From Calditrichota bacterium (GTDB taxonomy: Bacteria; CLD3): a DNA stretch of 64,000 nt. Positions within the stretch are counted from its first letter, which is position 1. Each line of letters opens with the position of its first letter. Under the pieces are notes generated by a model. It was not told the origin of the DNA, searched no databases, and worked only from the letters and a program-made list of their open reading frames with translations. Shown one piece after another: positions 1-8,565 of the stretch. The translations under genes were made by a program, and so were the position numbers. The stretch is from contig QQUF01000040.1 in the NCBI GenBank assembly GCA_008501735.1, positions 62,001 to 126,000 on the forward strand. Reading direction: 5' to 3'.

Positions 1-133
1 ATTGAATGCTAAGTCTTCAACCCCTTTTCCTACCACGAAAGACACGAAAAAAGAATTTTTTCCTCTCTCCTTTCGAGCTTTTCGTGTTTTGACTTTAGAG
101 GGCAAGAAACTTAGTATTTGTTACATTAGTGTT
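1..133. repeat. intergenic DNA with a dispersed inverted-repeat motif
   Basis: No gene is visible here. Positions 33-57 carry a CCACGAAAGACACGAAAA-type sequence. A partly inverted counterpart (TTCGAGCTTTTCGTGTTTT) lies at about 77-97. The same motif, in the opposite orientation, occurs at 47610-47633 with only a few differences, so it belongs to a dispersed intergenic repeat family rather than to a gene. It lies downstream of truA on the minus strand and may form a weak hairpin there. That it is a mobile-element remnant is inference. Confidence 0.5.
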
Positions 134-877
134 TTAGTAACGAACTTCTTCTAAAAAAAGACCTTGTGGTGGTGCAACTCTCATATGAATTGTAACTCTT
201 TCATCTGATTTTAAAATTTTTTCTAAATCTTCTGAAGAATATTTCCCTATTCCGACTTCAATTAAAAAACCTAAAATCATTCTGACTGTTGAATGTAAAA
301 ATCTATTTGCCTTGATTCTGAAATCAAATCCGTCAGCTGTTTCTAAAATTTCAATTTTTTGGATATCACAAAAGTAATTTTGGACTTCGGTTTTGGCTCT
401 GCAAAATGAAACTAAGTTTTGTCTTCCAAGAAAAACCCTAGCAACCTCATTCATTTTTTCCAAATTAACTTGAGTTTTTAAAATCCATTTGAAATTCCTT
501 TCCCACAAAATTTTCTTGGAAGCTACTTGGTAAACGTACTGTCTTGATTTTGCACTAAATCTTGAATGAAAATCAGATTCGACTTCAGAAAGGGATTTTA
601 GAAGAATGTCTTTTGGTAACATTTTGAACAAAATATGAAACATTTTTTCAGAATCCATAGAACTTGTTGTATCAAAATGTGCGACCTGGTTTTTGGCGTG
701 AACTCCTGCATCTGTTCTTCCAGAACCGTGAATTCTAATTTTTGAATTTAGAAAACTAGATAATTTTTCTTCGATTACACCTTGAACTGTACGAACTTGA
801 TTCGCTTGGACTTGCCAACCTAAAAAATCAGTTCCGTCGTAGGTTAATGTTAATTTTATTCGTCGAGAGTTTTCCAA
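134..877 (-). CDS. truA: tRNA pseudouridine synthase A (TruA)
   Basis: The enzyme converts uridines 38-40 of the tRNA anticodon stem-loop to pseudouridine in the cytoplasm. The protein is 247 aa, the usual family length. It has the N-terminal L-x-Y-D-G-T-D-F-x-G-W-Q motif at about residues 11-22 and the catalytic G-R-T-D-A-G-V-H-A motif, with the nucleophilic aspartate at D56. The start codon reads TTG, preceded at short distance by AAGG; no better in-frame start is seen and the N-terminus fits the family. It begins 6 nt after the stop of the RsbRD-like gene, so the two are probably co-transcribed. Identification is secure. Confidence 0.96.
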   Translation of the reverse strand: MENSRRIKLTLTYDGTDFLGWQVQANQVRTVQGVIEEKLSSFLNSKIRIHGSGRTDAGVHAKNQVAHFDTTSSMDSEKMFHILFKMLPKDILLKSLSEVESDFHSRFSAKSRQYVYQVASKKILWERNFKWILKTQVNLEKMNEVARVFLGRQNLVSFCRAKTEVQNYFCDIQKIEILETADGFDFRIKANRFLHSTVRMILGFLIEVGIGKYSSEDLEKILKSDERVTIHMRVAPPQGLFLEEVRY

Positions 878-883
878 TTTACC

Positions 884-1390
884 TTAGGTTTTGTTTACAA
901 TTGAACGCCAAAATGAAATGCTAATATCTTCAACTAATGATTTGTGCTCTTTATCTTTTTTATCGCTAATTTCATAACCAAGAGCTGTGAAGTACATTGC
1001 TTTTTCAAAAAAAGTTGAGATTTGATTCACGAATTCAATTTGTCTTGCCATTTCAAGCGGTGAATCAAAAATACCTTGAGTGGTAATGTAATTAATCAAA
1101 TTTTTCTTTGCCAAAATTGTTGCAAAAATTACTTCACTTAACTCAATCTTTTGACTTTTGCGTTTCAAACCCAAATTGACAAAATTTTTTGCAAATTCGC
1201 TATGGCGACTTGTGTCATTCATCCAATCTTTTAAATTGCTGTAAACAGCAATTACTTTGTCGTGCAATTCTGTTTGCCCTAACTTGTGGTAACTTTTTGT
1301 CGAAGGATTTGAAGTAATTTCAGCAATCCAATTTTCAGTTAATTTCTCGGCATTGTCTTCAAGCATTTTTGCTAATTTATTTATTAACAT
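884..1390 (-). CDS. RsbRD N-terminal-domain-like protein
   Basis: This 168-aa, apparently all-helical cytoplasmic protein resembles the N-terminal domain of RsbRD-type stressosome co-antagonists. Features are an opening L-x-x-x-A-E-x-L-x-x-x-W-I, a central Y-x-x-L-x-x-W-M segment, and a helix ending near an aromatic F-F-E-K-A-M-Y. It stops where an STAS domain would normally follow, so it is a stand-alone version. No STAS, RsbS or RsbT gene lies beside it. A good ribosome site (AAAGAGGTG) precedes the ATG. It sits 6 nt upstream of truA and probably shares a transcript. The family call is by pattern only; a sensory or regulatory role is inferred. Confidence 0.55.
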   Translation of the reverse strand: MLINKLAKMLEDNAEKLTENWIAEITSNPSTKSYHKLGQTELHDKVIAVYSNLKDWMNDTSRHSEFAKNFVNLGLKRKSQKIELSEVIFATILAKKNLINYITTQGIFDSPLEMARQIEFVNQISTFFEKAMYFTALGYEISDKKDKEHKSLVEDISISFWRSIVNKT

Positions 1391-1512
1391 TTTTTCACCT
1401 CTTTGTTAAAATTCAAAATTTTAAAACACAAAAGTGAATAACAATTTTTAGACCAACTTTAACTACTCTTTAAAGCAATTTATTTAGGGGTAAAGTCTAA
1501 AACATCTTAAAA

Positions 1513-2541
1513 TTAAGAGAAAGTGTTTTTTATGACTTCACAGGCAATTTGAATTTGCTTCTTAGAAACGTCAAGATGTGTAACAGCTCTGAGTTTTCCA
1601 ATTCCAAAAGCTACTAATAAAATTCCTTCTTTTTCAAGTGCTGCTAAAGCTTCTTCGTTTGAATTGAATTTTGTCTTTGAGATGTCTAAAATGACAATGT
1701 TTGTCTGCAAGTTTTCAAGGTCAATTTCGATTCCGCCAACTCTATTAATTTCTTCTGCTAAAAGTCTCGCATTTTCGTGGTCTTGTTCGAGCCTTTCGAT
1801 GTTGTTTTCAAGTGCAAAAATTCCTGCTGCTGCCAAAAAACCTGCTTGCCTCATTCCACCACCAAAGGATTTTCTTACTCGTCTTGCTTTGTAGAAAAAG
1901 TCGTCGCCTCCTGCGATAATTGAGCCAATTGGAGTTCCCAAACCTTTGCTAAGGCAAACCGAAACAGTATCAAAATGTTTTACAATTTCCTTAACGTCAG
2001 TTTTTGAAGCAACAACAGCATTGAAAAGTCTTGCTCCGTCAAGGTGAAGTTTGAAGTTGTTTTTTTTAGTGAAAGCAGAAATTTCTTCGATTCTTTCCAA
2101 AGGGTAAACTGTTCCGCCTGCTCTATTGTGAGTATTTTCAAGGCAGACGAGTTTTGTTCTTGCAAAATGTTCGTTGTCAGGTCGAATCGCTGAGTTGATT
2201 TGTTCAATCGAAAGAAATCCTTTTTCAGCGTTTAGTGGGTGAATTTGAACTCCTGAAAGTGTTGCGGGAGAACCTGCTTCGTAATTAAAAATGTGTGAAC
2301 CGTATTCCAAAATTACTTCATCGCCAAGAGTAGTGTTAATTCTAACGCAAATTTGGTTTCCCATTGTTCCGCTTGGAACAAAAAGGGCTTCTTTTTTGCC
2401 AAGTAATTCCGCAGCTTTTTCTTGAAGCAAGTTGATTGTTGGGTCGTCTTCAAAAACGTCGTCTCCAACTTTCGCTTTAAACATTGCTTCAAGCATTGCT
2501 TTTGAAGGCTTTGTAACCGTATCGCTTCTTAAATCAATCAT
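1513..2541 (-). CDS. ltaE: Low-specificity L-threonine aldolase
   Basis: This is a PLP-dependent fold-type I enzyme that cleaves L-threonine or L-allo-threonine to glycine and acetaldehyde in the cytosol. The 342-aa length is typical. The N-terminus M-I-D-L-R-S-D-T-V-T-K-P is the family hallmark. Visible active-site residues include H83 (stacking on PLP), the L-H-L-D-G-A-R motif with D168, and S-K-G-L-G-T-P-I-G-S with the Schiff-base lysine K199. The gene is transcribed divergently from the lipid-kinase-like gene, with only about 31 bp between start codons, so the promoters must overlap coding or leader DNA. Confidence 0.95.
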   Translation of the reverse strand: MIDLRSDTVTKPSKAMLEAMFKAKVGDDVFEDDPTINLLQEKAAELLGKKEALFVPSGTMGNQICVRINTTLGDEVILEYGSHIFNYEAGSPATLSGVQIHPLNAEKGFLSIEQINSAIRPDNEHFARTKLVCLENTHNRAGGTVYPLERIEEISAFTKKNNFKLHLDGARLFNAVVASKTDVKEIVKHFDTVSVCLSKGLGTPIGSIIAGGDDFFYKARRVRKSFGGGMRQAGFLAAAGIFALENNIERLEQDHENARLLAEEINRVGGIEIDLENLQTNIVILDISKTKFNSNEEALAALEKEGILLVAFGIGKLRAVTHLDVSKKQIQIACEVIKNTFS

Positions 2542-2572
2542 TATTTTTTCCTATTTGTTTGTAACTTTGGCT

Positions 2573-3148
2573 ATGAATTTTACCAATGAAATTTTTAGAA
2601 AGCTAATTCACTTAGCTTACATTTTAATTCCAATTTCTTACTACTTTCAAACCAAAAGTGAATTTCTAACTTGGTTTGTTCCTTTTGCATTTTTGTGCTT
2701 AGCTATTGATTTACTAAGGCTTAAAGTTAAAACAGTTCGTGAAATTTTTGATTCTCTTTTTGGAAAAATGTTGAGAGGAGCAGAACAGAAGCGACTGACA
2801 AATGCGAGCCTCTTTATTTTTGCAACTTTGATTACAATTTTAGTTTTTGAAGACAAGTTTGTTGTTGTAGCAGGAAATTCAGTTGCAGTAATTTCCGATA
2901 CTCTTTCTGCTTTGCTTGGTAGGAAGTTTGGGAAAAAGAAAATCTTCAAGCAAAAATCTTGGGTTGGTTCGATTAGCTTTTTAGTTTCCTCTTTCGTTAC
3001 AATTTACGCTTTTCCTGAATCTAATTTAACAATTGCTTTTTGTGGGGCTTTAATGGGAACTTTAACAGAAATTTTTTCAGACAAAATCCCAGATGATTTT
3101 ACTATTCCGCTTATTGTTTCAAGCGTTTTGTTTTTATTAACTCTTTGA
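2573..3148 (+). CDS. Dolichol kinase / CTP-dependent diacylglycerol kinase-like membrane protein
   Basis: A 191-aa polytopic membrane protein with several hydrophobic helices. A conserved cytoplasmic stretch, G-N-S-V-A-V-I-S-D-T-L-S-A-L-L-G-R-K-F-G, is followed by K-Q-K-S-W-V-G-S, matching the G-D/N-x-x-A-x-x-x-G-x-x-x-G ... K-S-x-x-G-S signature of the SEC59/DGK1/VTE5 group of CTP-dependent lipid or phytol kinases. The start is set at ATG 2573. A longer in-frame extension back to 2432 would run antisense through the threonine aldolase start and is not hydrophobic. The substrate (polyprenol, diacylglycerol or other) cannot be told from the sequence. Confidence 0.75.
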   Translation: MNFTNEIFRKLIHLAYILIPISYYFQTKSEFLTWFVPFAFLCLAIDLLRLKVKTVREIFDSLFGKMLRGAEQKRLTNASLFIFATLITILVFEDKFVVVAGNSVAVISDTLSALLGRKFGKKKIFKQKSWVGSISFLVSSFVTIYAFPESNLTIAFCGALMGTLTEIFSDKIPDDFTIPLIVSSVLFLLTL

Positions 3149-3212
3149 CCAATCTAAAGTAATTTGTTATTTTAGAAATTCTTTCAACCCCAAATTTTAT
3201 AGAGTACACAAG

Positions 3213-6200
3213 ATGAATTTTTTAAAGTTAAGTTTTTTCCTAATAATTTTTTCATTTGCCAATCAAGTTTTTGGATTTGACGACATCAAATTTTCGAAAT
3301 TTATTCCGGAAGCGAAACACAGAATGGCTTTGAGTGAGATTTCAGATTTTGGCGTTAGCGAAAATGGAAATTTCTACGTGCTTGATAAAAAAAGTAATTC
3401 TCTTCATTCTTTTAGCTCAGATGGAAAAATCATAAAAAGTTTAAAGTCGGGTTTAAAAAGCCCAAGTGGAATTTTCGTGTCTTCAAAAGACAAAATTTAC
3501 GTTTGTGATACTGATAATAAAAAGGTTAAAGTTTTTAGCAAAGACCTAATTTCTGAGCTTGAATTTGGTTTTGCAGGTGGAAGTTACGGCGAATTAAATT
3601 CTCCTGAAGACATTGCTGTAAATTCATTTGGGCAGATTTTTGTGCTTGACCGAGATAGAAATTCAGTTTTAATGTTCAATGAGAAAGGCTTTTTTCTAAG
3701 TGAACAATCTTTTGAAGAGCCGATTGCAATTGCAGTTGATTTTGAAGACAAACTTAATGTGCTTTACAAAGAAGGAGATAACTTTGGAATTTATGTTTTT
3801 CAAAATTACTTTGAGAAATTGAACCAATTTTATCCTCTTAACAATAACCAAATAACTTCTAAGGAATTGGTTGATTTGAAAGTCAACGGTTACGGTGAAT
3901 TTTATTTGCTTGATTCAAAGCTTGGAAATTGTTGGCATCTTGATGCAATGGCAAAGCCAATAGGAAGAAGGAAATTCGGTAACAAAAGTAAAAACTCTGG
4001 TCCGGCTGCTTTTAATGAAGCAAGTTTTCTTGCAGTAGTAACTCAGGATGAAAACTCAGATATTGTTTACATTGCAGACAAAAAATTTGGGTTAATTCAA
4101 GAAATTAACATTCAAATTAAGCAAAGCCGTTATGCTGATAAAACCGTTTTGTCAGAACCAATTCTTGTAGAGTTTTTGGGTGAAAGAAGTGTTGAATTTT
4201 CTGATTTAACTTTTACGGGCAAAGGGCTTCTTGCAACTTCAAAAGAAAATAACTCAGTAAAATATTTTGAATCTATGTCAATTCTTTCAGGTGGTCAAAC
4301 TTACACAAAAGACTCTGCAAAAAAATTGGGTTTTGAAATGGGAGAGCCGAGTGCAACTGCAACTTTTGGAGACAAAGTTTTTGTTGTGAACACCGATGAA
4401 CACCAAGTTTTGATTTTTGATGCAGAAGGAAATTATCAATTTAGTTTCTCGGAAAAGGGAAGCTCAGAAGGAAAGCTAAAATCTCCAACTGATTTGGCAA
4501 TTTCAAACGATGGTAAAATCCACGTTTGCGATACCGACAACAACAGAATTTCTGTTTTTAGCACAGATGGGATATTCCTTAGCTTTTTCCCAAAAAAATC
4601 AAACCTTTTGGAAGAACCGAAAAGTATTGCGATTGACTCAAAAGGCATTATTTACGTTTTAGACAAATCAAACACAATTTACATTTTCGATGGTTCAAAA
4701 GCTCCGAAGAAAATTATTCCCGATTCCAAAGATTTTTCTTTCTCAAGAATTGAAGTAACCGACAGTGATTTATTACTTGTTGTTGAAGAAGAAACCCAAA
4801 GAGTACAAATTTTCAAGAATTTTCGCAAGGTTGCTGAATTTGGAAGTAAAGGTGAAAAAGAGGACTCAAACCGATTTGCTGAAATCAGTGGAATTTATTT
4901 TAACGCTTCAAAAAATGAAGTTTATGTAAGTGATTCGGAAGCAAAGAGAACCAAAGTTTTCAAAGTTCTCGAAAAACCTTCTGCTCCTAAAAATTTACGA
5001 TTAGTAGTAACTGACCCTTTGCGTGCAAAACTTGTTTGGGAACACGAATTTAACAACTTGCAATTTGAAATTTACCGATTTAAAGATTATGCAGAAAAAG
5101 CTGAAAAACTCTTCGTTACTGATGCAAGATCTTTCACTATTTCTGAGTCAACGGAAGAAGTTTACGGATATTTTGTGAAATCTTACAAAGCAGGTTTGAG
5201 AAGTAATGCAAGTAATTCAATTGAAGACAAGGTTACGGCTGCGAGTCAAAACGTAAAGAAATCTAATTACTTTCAGGCAATCAAACATCTCAAGTCATCT
5301 TTGATTTTTATCGAAAACAAAGATGAAGTAACTGACAAAATTATCGAACTTTACATTCTTTCGCAAAGAGAAGAACAAGCGAATGGGAATTTCCGTTTGG
5401 CACTTTCTTACATTGATGAAGCATTGGAAATTCAGCCTAACAACCTTGACCTTTTTGAAGAAAAAGTTAAGTGTTATAAAGGACTTGGAGATTTGGATAA
5501 AGCGATTGACATTTACTCTCAAATTCAGTCAAAATTTGCGATGAACAAGCAGTTTAATGTTGCTTTTATGAAACTTTACATTTTTGCGAATAGATTTATG
5601 AAAGCAATAATTTTAGCCAATAATTACCATTCCAAAAAAGGATTTGATAAAAATATCGAATTGCTCAAAGCAAAGGCTTACGAAGGAGATGTCGAATTCA
5701 CTGAAGCACTAAAAATTTACAAAACAATTCTTTCTAAAACAGGCGACAAGAATTTACATTTAAATATTGGCGATTTATATGTTGAAATGAAACGTTATGA
5801 AGATGCGATTGCTGAATATCAAAAAGCTCAAGACATAAATTACCCACGTTCAATTGTTTACTTAAAAATTGGAATTGCAAACTACGAAAAAGGAAATTAT
5901 CCTGAGAGTTCATTCCAAATTGAAAAGGCAATTCAGATTGACCCGAAACAAGCTGAACTTCACTACAATCTTGGAAAAGCCTATTCAAAAGACAAAAAGA
6001 AACAAGAAGCCGTAAATGCTTTCAAAAGAGCAATTGATTTGAACAACAGTTACTTTGATGCTTACCTTGCTTTAGGAAATGATTATGAAGTTCTGAATCA
6101 ACTTGACGATGCACAAGTTGAGTATGAAAAAGCTGTCAAACTTTCTCCAAAAAATGTTGAAGCTCGTTTTGCTTTAGGAAAAATTTATTTGAAAGCAAAG

Positions 6201-7817
6201 AAAGCAGATGACGCAGTTGCAGAACTTACAATTGCAAATGAAGAAAATCCTTATTCAAATGAAATTTTGGCTTTCTTAAAAGAAGCTCAATCACTGCGAA
6301 GAAAAATAAATATTACAAGAGACCCAATCGAAGTTGCTGACTACGATTTAGTAAAAGTTTTCCCTTCACTTTGGGAATACTACAAAACTCACCCAATCGG
6401 AACAATTGAAGTTTTTAATACAAAAAATCGCTCTGTACTTGATGTAAAAGTTACTTTGGAAGTACCAAAAGTTTGTGATGAGCCTTTGGAGTTTATAATT
6501 CCGACTGTTCTTGAAAATCGAAAAGACGAATACTTGCTAAACGTTAAATTCAACGAAAGTCTTTTAGAAGCAACGACAAGTGCGAACTTGACTTTGGAAA
6601 CAACACTCACGATTTTTTACAGAGTTGACGGAACGCCTTACACCAAAGTCATCAAAAAAGACCTCGAAATTCAAAAACTCAACGACATCAGTTGGCGAGA
6701 TAAAAAACAAATTTCTTCATTCATAAATCCGCGAGACCAAATAATTCGTGATTTGATGACCGAAAAAATTATCTCACAATTTTCAGAAGTCGGAAGCAAC
6801 GCTCCACTTTCCAAACAAATCCGTCAAGCGATGCAGATTTTCACAGTTCTTGGAGATTTGGGAATTAGTTACGTCGCTGACCCAAACACTCCTTACGAAA
6901 CTGCTTCTTTGAGTACCGATGTGATTGATTACGTTCAATTTCCTGTCCAGACTTTGCAAAGGAAGGTCGGCGATTGCGATGACCTTGTAACTTTGCTTTC
7001 AAACTGTTACGAATCAATCGGAATTGCAACAGCTTACATTGACGTTCCGGGACACGTTTTCTTGGCTTTCTCACCTTACGATATTCAAGAAAGTAATTTG
7101 ACTGAGCAAGGCGTGAAAGAAGATATGGTTATAAAAAGATTTGGTAAAATTTGGATTCCAATTGAAACGACTTTGCTTGGAAAATCAACTTTTTACGAGG
7201 CTTGGTCAAAAGGAATTCAACGTTACAAGGAAACAATCGAAAATGGTGAAATTCCTGAAATTATCGAAATTGCAAATGCTGCAAAAATTTATCCGCCTGT
7301 GAACTACACTTATAAAAGTTCTTTGAGCGGTTTAGGTTTAGATTCAAGAGCTTTTGAAGCAAGTAAAAATAAATTTCAAAACGAAGTTCAAAACATCGCA
7401 AACATTTCAGAGAAATCAATTGAAAATCAACTTAAAGAAGCAATTTCACAATACCCCAAAAACTCCTTCTTACGTAACAGACTTGGACTTTTTTACATTC
7501 AACAGAAAAAATACGGCAAAGCAATTGAGTCTTTCAAAGCGATTTTGAATTACGATGCGACAAACGTAATTGCCATAAATAATTTAGGAAATGCTTACAT
7601 TTTCCAAAACAGACTTCCTGAAGCAGAAACTTACCTTTTGGAAGCAACTGAAAAGAAACCTGAAGATGCAGGAATTTTGGTAAATCTGTGTAAACTTTAC
7701 TTGGAGCGAGGTGAGAAAGCTAAGGCGGAAAAATTTTACCAAAAAGCTTTTATGGTCGATACAGACTTTGTTTTAGAAAATTTTGCAGACATTTCACAAG
7801 AATTTAGGAAAAACTAA
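3213..7817 (+). CDS. Secreted NHL-repeat / TPR / transglutaminase-like giant protein
   Basis: A 1534-aa exported protein with a signal peptide (about residues 1-21, ending V-F-G). NHL/beta-propeller repeats fill about 40-590, with recurring V-C-D-T-D-N-x-x-x-V blades. A fibronectin-III-like segment follows at about 590-680. A long tetratricopeptide array spans about 690-1060. A transglutaminase-like cysteine-protease domain has G-D-C-D-D with C1254, a G-H-V-F-L-A motif with H1281, and W-I-P-I-E near 1314-1318 where an aspartate is usual. A final TPR block covers about 1410-1530. The next gene starts 2 nt after its stop, so the two form an operon. A scaffold or peptide-processing role at the envelope is inferred. 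No T9SS sorting domain is present. Confidence 0.8.
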   Translation: MNFLKLSFFLIIFSFANQVFGFDDIKFSKFIPEAKHRMALSEISDFGVSENGNFYVLDKKSNSLHSFSSDGKIIKSLKSGLKSPSGIFVSSKDKIYVCDTDNKKVKVFSKDLISELEFGFAGGSYGELNSPEDIAVNSFGQIFVLDRDRNSVLMFNEKGFFLSEQSFEEPIAIAVDFEDKLNVLYKEGDNFGIYVFQNYFEKLNQFYPLNNNQITSKELVDLKVNGYGEFYLLDSKLGNCWHLDAMAKPIGRRKFGNKSKNSGPAAFNEASFLAVVTQDENSDIVYIADKKFGLIQEINIQIKQSRYADKTVLSEPILVEFLGERSVEFSDLTFTGKGLLATSKENNSVKYFESMSILSGGQTYTKDSAKKLGFEMGEPSATATFGDKVFVVNTDEHQVLIFDAEGNYQFSFSEKGSSEGKLKSPTDLAISNDGKIHVCDTDNNRISVFSTDGIFLSFFPKKSNLLEEPKSIAIDSKGIIYVLDKSNTIYIFDGSKAPKKIIPDSKDFSFSRIEVTDSDLLLVVEEETQRVQIFKNFRKVAEFGSKGEKEDSNRFAEISGIYFNASKNEVYVSDSEAKRTKVFKVLEKPSAPKNLRLVVTDPLRAKLVWEHEFNNLQFEIYRFKDYAEKAEKLFVTDARSFTISESTEEVYGYFVKSYKAGLRSNASNSIEDKVTAASQNVKKSNYFQAIKHLKSSLIFIENKDEVTDKIIELYILSQREEQANGNFRLALSYIDEALEIQPNNLDLFEEKVKCYKGLGDLDKAIDIYSQIQSKFAMNKQFNVAFMKLYIFANRFMKAIILANNYHSKKGFDKNIELLKAKAYEGDVEFTEALKIYKTILSKTGDKNLHLNIGDLYVEMKRYEDAIAEYQKAQDINYPRSIVYLKIGIANYEKGNYPESSFQIEKAIQIDPKQAELHYNLGKAYSKDKKKQEAVNAFKRAIDLNNSYFDAYLALGNDYEVLNQLDDAQVEYEKAVKLSPKNVEARFALGKIYLKAKKADDAVAELTIANEENPYSNEILAFLKEAQSLRRKINITRDPIEVADYDLVKVFPSLWEYYKTHPIGTIEVFNTKNRSVLDVKVTLEVPKVCDEPLEFIIPTVLENRKDEYLLNVKFNESLLEATTSANLTLETTLTIFYRVDGTPYTKVIKKDLEIQKLNDISWRDKKQISSFINPRDQIIRDLMTEKIISQFSEVGSNAPLSKQIRQAMQIFTVLGDLGISYVADPNTPYETASLSTDVIDYVQFPVQTLQRKVGDCDDLVTLLSNCYESIGIATAYIDVPGHVFLAFSPYDIQESNLTEQGVKEDMVIKRFGKIWIPIETTLLGKSTFYEAWSKGIQRYKETIENGEIPEIIEIANAAKIYPPVNYTYKSSLSGLGLDSRAFEASKNKFQNEVQNIANISEKSIENQLKEAISQYPKNSFLRNRLGLFYIQQKKYGKAIESFKAILNYDATNVIAINNLGNAYIFQNRLPEAETYLLEATEKKPEDAGILVNLCKLYLERGEKAKAEKFYQKAFMVDTDFVLENFADISQEFRKN

Positions 7818-7819
7818 AA

Positions 7820-8509
7820 ATGAACTTTTACAAATTAATTTCAACAATTTTAACCTTAACATTTTGTGCAAGTTTGCAAGCTGAAACAGCAACTGTTACA
7901 TTTTTGGTTGGAAAAGCCGAATACAGAGATTCAAAGACTTCTCCTTGGAATGTTTTGAGCCTAAATTCAATAGTTTCAGGGACAGGTGAACTAAAGACTT
8001 TTTCAGACACAGAACTCGAACTTACTTGGAATGAATTCGACAATGTTTCTGAAATCGGAAGTAGCGAAAATATCCAAGTTTCAAAGTTGCTCAAAAACTA
8101 CGAAGAAACGACAAGTTGGGACGACAAAGCACTAAAACGCCTGAACAAGTTAGTTCGCAAAAAATCTTCAAATCGAATCAAAGCCGTTGCGGGAATCCGT
8201 AGAACAGAAGTCGAAGCAACAGGCAACAAAGATTTTTACTGGATGGAAGAAAAGGAAGTTGATTTTGATGCCGCTTACCAAGATTTTCTTGACGGAAATT
8301 TGGCGAAAGCAGCCGAGCAATTCGAGAAACTTTTGCACCAAAACCCAATCAGTGAAAATGCAGAATTTGCGAGAGTTTACGCAGGAGTTACTTACGCAAA
8401 ACTCAAAAAGTCAAAAGAAGCAAAAGAACACTTCACAATCTTTCTAAGAGATTTTCCCGAAAGCACTTTTAAATCTTACGTTGAGGAAGGTTTGCAATCG
8501 ATAAAGTAG
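7820..8509 (+). CDS. FecR-like / TPR periplasmic protein
   Basis: A 229-aa protein with a signal peptide (cleavage near C-A-S-L-Q-A, about residue 21). The first half has the shape of a FecR-type domain: T-V-T-F-L-V-G-K-A-E-Y-R, then a tryptophan-containing strand, then T-F-S-D-T-E-L-E-L. The second half (about 150-229) holds TPR-like helices, with Y-Q-D-F-L-D-G-N-L-A-K-A-A-E-Q-F-E-K and a partner repeat, as in outer-membrane lipoprotein/YbgF-like scaffolds. It directly follows the giant NHL/TPR gene and is probably its functional partner at the envelope. No sigma/anti-sigma pair lies nearby, so a signalling role is not supported. Confidence 0.65.
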   Translation: MNFYKLISTILTLTFCASLQAETATVTFLVGKAEYRDSKTSPWNVLSLNSIVSGTGELKTFSDTELELTWNEFDNVSEIGSSENIQVSKLLKNYEETTSWDDKALKRLNKLVRKKSSNRIKAVAGIRRTEVEATGNKDFYWMEEKEVDFDAAYQDFLDGNLAKAAEQFEKLLHQNPISENAEFARVYAGVTYAKLKKSKEAKEHFTIFLRDFPESTFKSYVEEGLQSIK

Positions 8510-8522
8510 TTTTTTTATTCGA

Positions 8523-8528
8523 TATAAT
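8523..8528 (+). promoter_or_regulatory. candidate -10 box of the STAND gene
   Basis: A perfect TATAAT lies 38 bp upstream of the ATG at 8566, in a short intergenic stretch that also has an AGGAGA ribosome site. A good -35 box at 17 bp spacing is not evident (only GATAAA at about 8500). The box suggests the STAND gene has its own promoter separate from the upstream operon. Confidence 0.35.
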
Positions 8529-8565
8529 GAATTTCAACTAATGATAGATAATAGGAGAAAATAAA

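Noticed and set aside
2432-2572. 5' extension of the lipid-kinase-like gene
   Set aside because: It would run antisense across the threonine aldolase start region, and the translated segment does not resemble the family; ATG 2573 is preferred.
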